A program made the position numbers and the translations under genes. From Sulfurospirillum sp. UBA6790 (GTDB lineage Bacteria > Campylobacterota > Campylobacteria > Campylobacterales > Sulfurospirillaceae), in NCBI GenBank assembly GCA_002452855.1, contig DKFS01000030.1, forward strand, positions 1 through 16,965: a stretch of DNA of 16,965 nucleotides, written 5' to 3'. The notes under the pieces are model-generated. The model was not told where the DNA came from and searched no databases. It worked only from the letters and a program-made list of their open reading frames with translations. Shown here one piece after another: positions 15,022 through 16,965 of the stretch (its first letter is position 1; every line of letters starts with the position of its first letter).

Positions 15022-15030
15022 GGATTATCT

Positions 15031-16140
15031 ATGTTACTTTTGACACCAGGGCCAACACCGGTTCCTGAAGCGGTTCGTATGGCAATGAGCACGCCTACGA
15101 TTCATCACAGAACACCAGAATTTGAGGCTATTTTTGAGCAAGCCAGAGGTTATTTAAAAAAACTTTTTGATATGGAAGAGGTTCTTATGTTGGCTTCTAG
15201 TGGCACAGGTGCCATGGAAGCATGTGTTCTTCATTTATGCCAAAGTAAAGCAGTTGTTGTTAATTCTGGTAAATTTGGTGAGCGCTTTGGCAAAATTTGT
15301 GCTGCGTACAATAAACCATTTGTTGAAATTAAGAATGAGTGGGACACTCCTGTGAGTGTTGAAGCCATTGTTGAATTGGTTAAAAATGACTCAAGTATTG
15401 ATGCGATTTGTATGCAAGTGTGTGAAAGTGCAGGCGGTCTTCGTCATCCTATCGAGGCGATTGCAAAAGCGGTTAAAGAGATTCGCTCTGATGTTATGAT
15501 TATTGCCGATGGCATTACGGCAGTGGGTGTCGAAAAAGTGGATATCACGAATATCGATGCGCTAATTTCTGGTAGCCAAAAAGCATTGATGTTACCCCCG
15601 GGACTTGCCTTTATTGGGCTCAATGCTAAAGCCCTTGAAATCATCGAAAATAGTGGTGGTGTAGGGTACTATTTTAATCTCAAAATTGAATTGAAAAATC
15701 AACGTAAAAATACAACGGCTTGGACAGCGGCTACAACATTGGTGATAGGACTTGTTGCCATGTTTAAAGTGATTGACGATGAAGGTGGACTTGAAAAGCT
15801 GTATGCCGATACGCAAAAACGTGCCCATGCAACCAACGAAGCACTGAAAGCTTTAGGGTTACATATCTATCCAAAAGTGCCTGCTCCTTCTATGAGTGCG
15901 GTATTGCACGATGACGCTGCGAAGATTCGCAAGATTTTGAAAAGCAAATATGGTGTCAATATGGCGGGTGGACAAGACCATATCAAAGAGACACTTTTTA
16001 GAATTAACCACATGGGTCTTGTGAATGTATATGAAACTGCGTGGACGCTCAATGCCATTGAAATGGCGCTCAGTGAACTTGGAAAACGCTCTTATGATGG
16101 CACCGCCAATAGAGTTTTTACTCAAGAATTTTACAAATAG
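15031..16140 (+). CDS. Class V aminotransferase, alanine/serine-glyoxylate type
   Basis: This 369-aa PLP enzyme belongs to the alanine/serine:glyoxylate (and serine:pyruvate) group of class V aminotransferases. It begins LLTPGPTPVPEAV, followed by HHRTPEF (25-31) and the cofactor phosphate loop SSGTGAMEA (57-65). The pyridine-binding D160 is in ADGITAVGV, and the Schiff-base lysine K184 is in SGSQKALMLPPGLA. The usual ETSTG segment reads CESAGG here. Members interconvert glycine, serine, alanine and their 2-oxo acids; I cannot choose the physiological pair from sequence. Older databases also call some relatives a soluble hydrogenase small subunit, which the PLP motifs do not support. AGAGGA precedes the ATG. 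The next gene starts 8 nt after the stop. Confidence 0.88.
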   Translation: MLLLTPGPTPVPEAVRMAMSTPTIHHRTPEFEAIFEQARGYLKKLFDMEEVLMLASSGTGAMEACVLHLCQSKAVVVNSGKFGERFGKICAAYNKPFVEIKNEWDTPVSVEAIVELVKNDSSIDAICMQVCESAGGLRHPIEAIAKAVKEIRSDVMIIADGITAVGVEKVDITNIDALISGSQKALMLPPGLAFIGLNAKALEIIENSGGVGYYFNLKIELKNQRKNTTAWTAATTLVIGLVAMFKVIDDEGGLEKLYADTQKRAHATNEALKALGLHIYPKVPAPSMSAVLHDDAAKIRKILKSKYGVNMAGGQDHIKETLFRINHMGLVNVYETAWTLNAIEMALSELGKRSYDGTANRVFTQEFYK

Positions 16141-16148
16141 GTTGATAA

Positions 16149-16965
16149 ATGATTTATGAGCACGAAATACCCACAGGGAGTAAGCTCTACTTTGGAGAGA
16201 GTGCGAAACTAAAGAGAGAACTCGAAAAAGTTGCTAGCGAACTTTTACATGAAGCTGGCTTTGAAGAGATAGTGACACCATTTTTTTCCTATCATCAACA
16301 TCAAAGTATTGATGAAAAAGAGTTATTGCGTTTTTCAGATGAAGAAAATCATATTGTCTCTTTGCGTGCGGACAGTACAATGGACGTGGTAAGACTAATT
16401 ACCAAGCGTGTTGAACGAAGTACCAATCATGCAAAATGGTTTTACATTCAGCCTGTTTTTCGCTATCCGAGCCATGAAGTGCATCAAATTGGTGCCGAGT
16501 TGATTGGTGAAGAAAATTTGAGTTTAAGTATTGCAACCTGTCTTGGAATTTTTGAAAAATTTGGATTGCCTTCACTTTTACATGTAAGTAATATCAATAT
16601 TCCAAAAATCTTATCTGAGATGCTTAAGCTTGATTTGGCTGTTTTTGAAAAAGGCGAACTTCAAAAACTTTTAGCCCTAAATATTCCATGGCTTACGAAA
16701 TTAACCTGTTTACAAACCCTTGATGAACTGGAAGCAGTAATTGATGAAGTACCCCTCGAACTCAAAGGCGAATTAGAAAAACTTAAAAAGCTTTCAGAGC
16801 ATTTGCCTGCATGCAATGTTGTTTATTCACCATTGTATTACGTCAAAATGCGCTATTATAATGCATTGTTTTTTAGGTTTATTCATAAAAATTTCACATT
16901 AGGTTCTGGTGGAAGTTATGACTGTGAGGGCATTGGCTCGAGCGGTTTTGGACTTTATACCGATG
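16149..16965 (+). CDS. hisZ: ATP phosphoribosyltransferase regulatory subunit HisZ, 3' truncated by the window
   Basis: The frame stays open for 272 codons to the window edge. It is a histidyl-tRNA-synthetase-like catalytic-core paralogue: motif 1 region EAGFEEIVTPFFSYH (about 35-49), LRADSTM (72-78), and motif 2-like FRYPSHEVHQIGAELIG (104-120). There is a degenerate motif 3 region containing GSGGSYD near the window end. The HisRS histidine-A signature LDYYTG is not conserved (MRYYNALFF instead), which argues for HisZ rather than HisS. HisZ partners short-form HisG in the first step of histidine synthesis. The ATG is 8 nt after the aminotransferase stop with AGGT upstream, so the two are probably co-transcribed. 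About 20-100 residues may be missing at the end. Confidence 0.8.
   Translation, partial: MIYEHEIPTGSKLYFGESAKLKRELEKVASELLHEAGFEEIVTPFFSYHQHQSIDEKELLRFSDEENHIVSLRADSTMDVVRLITKRVERSTNHAKWFYIQPVFRYPSHEVHQIGAELIGEENLSLSIATCLGIFEKFGLPSLLHVSNINIPKILSEMLKLDLAVFEKGELQKLLALNIPWLTKLTCLQTLDELEAVIDEVPLELKGELEKLKKLSEHLPACNVVYSPLYYVKMRYYNALFFRFIHKNFTLGSGGSYDCEGIGSSGFGLYTD

Overview
The window reads as low-GC chromosomal DNA of a Campylobacterota (epsilonproteobacterial) species. Sulfurospirillum or a close relative is my best guess from protein character and gene order. The order NifU-like / TPR / murE / ybaB / PDZ protein / ispA / tkt matches, from memory, the Campylobacter jejuni Cj1639-Cj1645 block, here with panD inserted between murE and ybaB. 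I see no mobile elements, CRISPR arrays, tRNA or rRNA genes. Most of the window is core genome.

Layout: (1) 1-3335 holds the end of infA, then an alpha-type ribosomal operon rpmJ-rpsM-rpsK-rpsD-rpoA-rplQ. It has its own promoter, a leader of about 130 nt that can fold into a nested pseudoknot-like structure near the rpmJ start, and a strong 14-bp terminator hairpin after rplQ. (2) 3437-10940 is one tightly packed + strand block: NifU-type Fe-S scaffold, TPR protein, murE, panD, ybaB, a secreted degenerate HtrA-like/PDZ protein (PflC-like), ispA, tkt and a gph-type HAD phosphatase. Several junctions overlap by 1 nt, and three genes use GTG or TTG starts. (3) 10952-14853 on the minus strand holds two paralogous chemoreceptors with dCache periplasmic domains. 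Their signalling tips share a 131-bp identical tract while their ligand-binding residues differ. (4) 15031-16965 is a + strand pair: a class V aminotransferase and a hisZ-like gene that runs off the end of the window.

Functionally, region 1 makes ribosome and RNA polymerase subunits. Region 2 combines Fe-S assembly, peptidoglycan precursor, pantothenate and isoprenoid synthesis, pentose phosphate metabolism and probably a flagellar motor scaffold protein. Region 3 supplies chemotaxis input, and region 4 amino-acid metabolism. The most interesting non-coding signal is the structured rpmJ leader, a candidate for ribosomal-protein autoregulation. The most interesting protein-level signals are the split in ligand motif between the two receptors and the apparent pseudoprotease in the murE-tkt operon.
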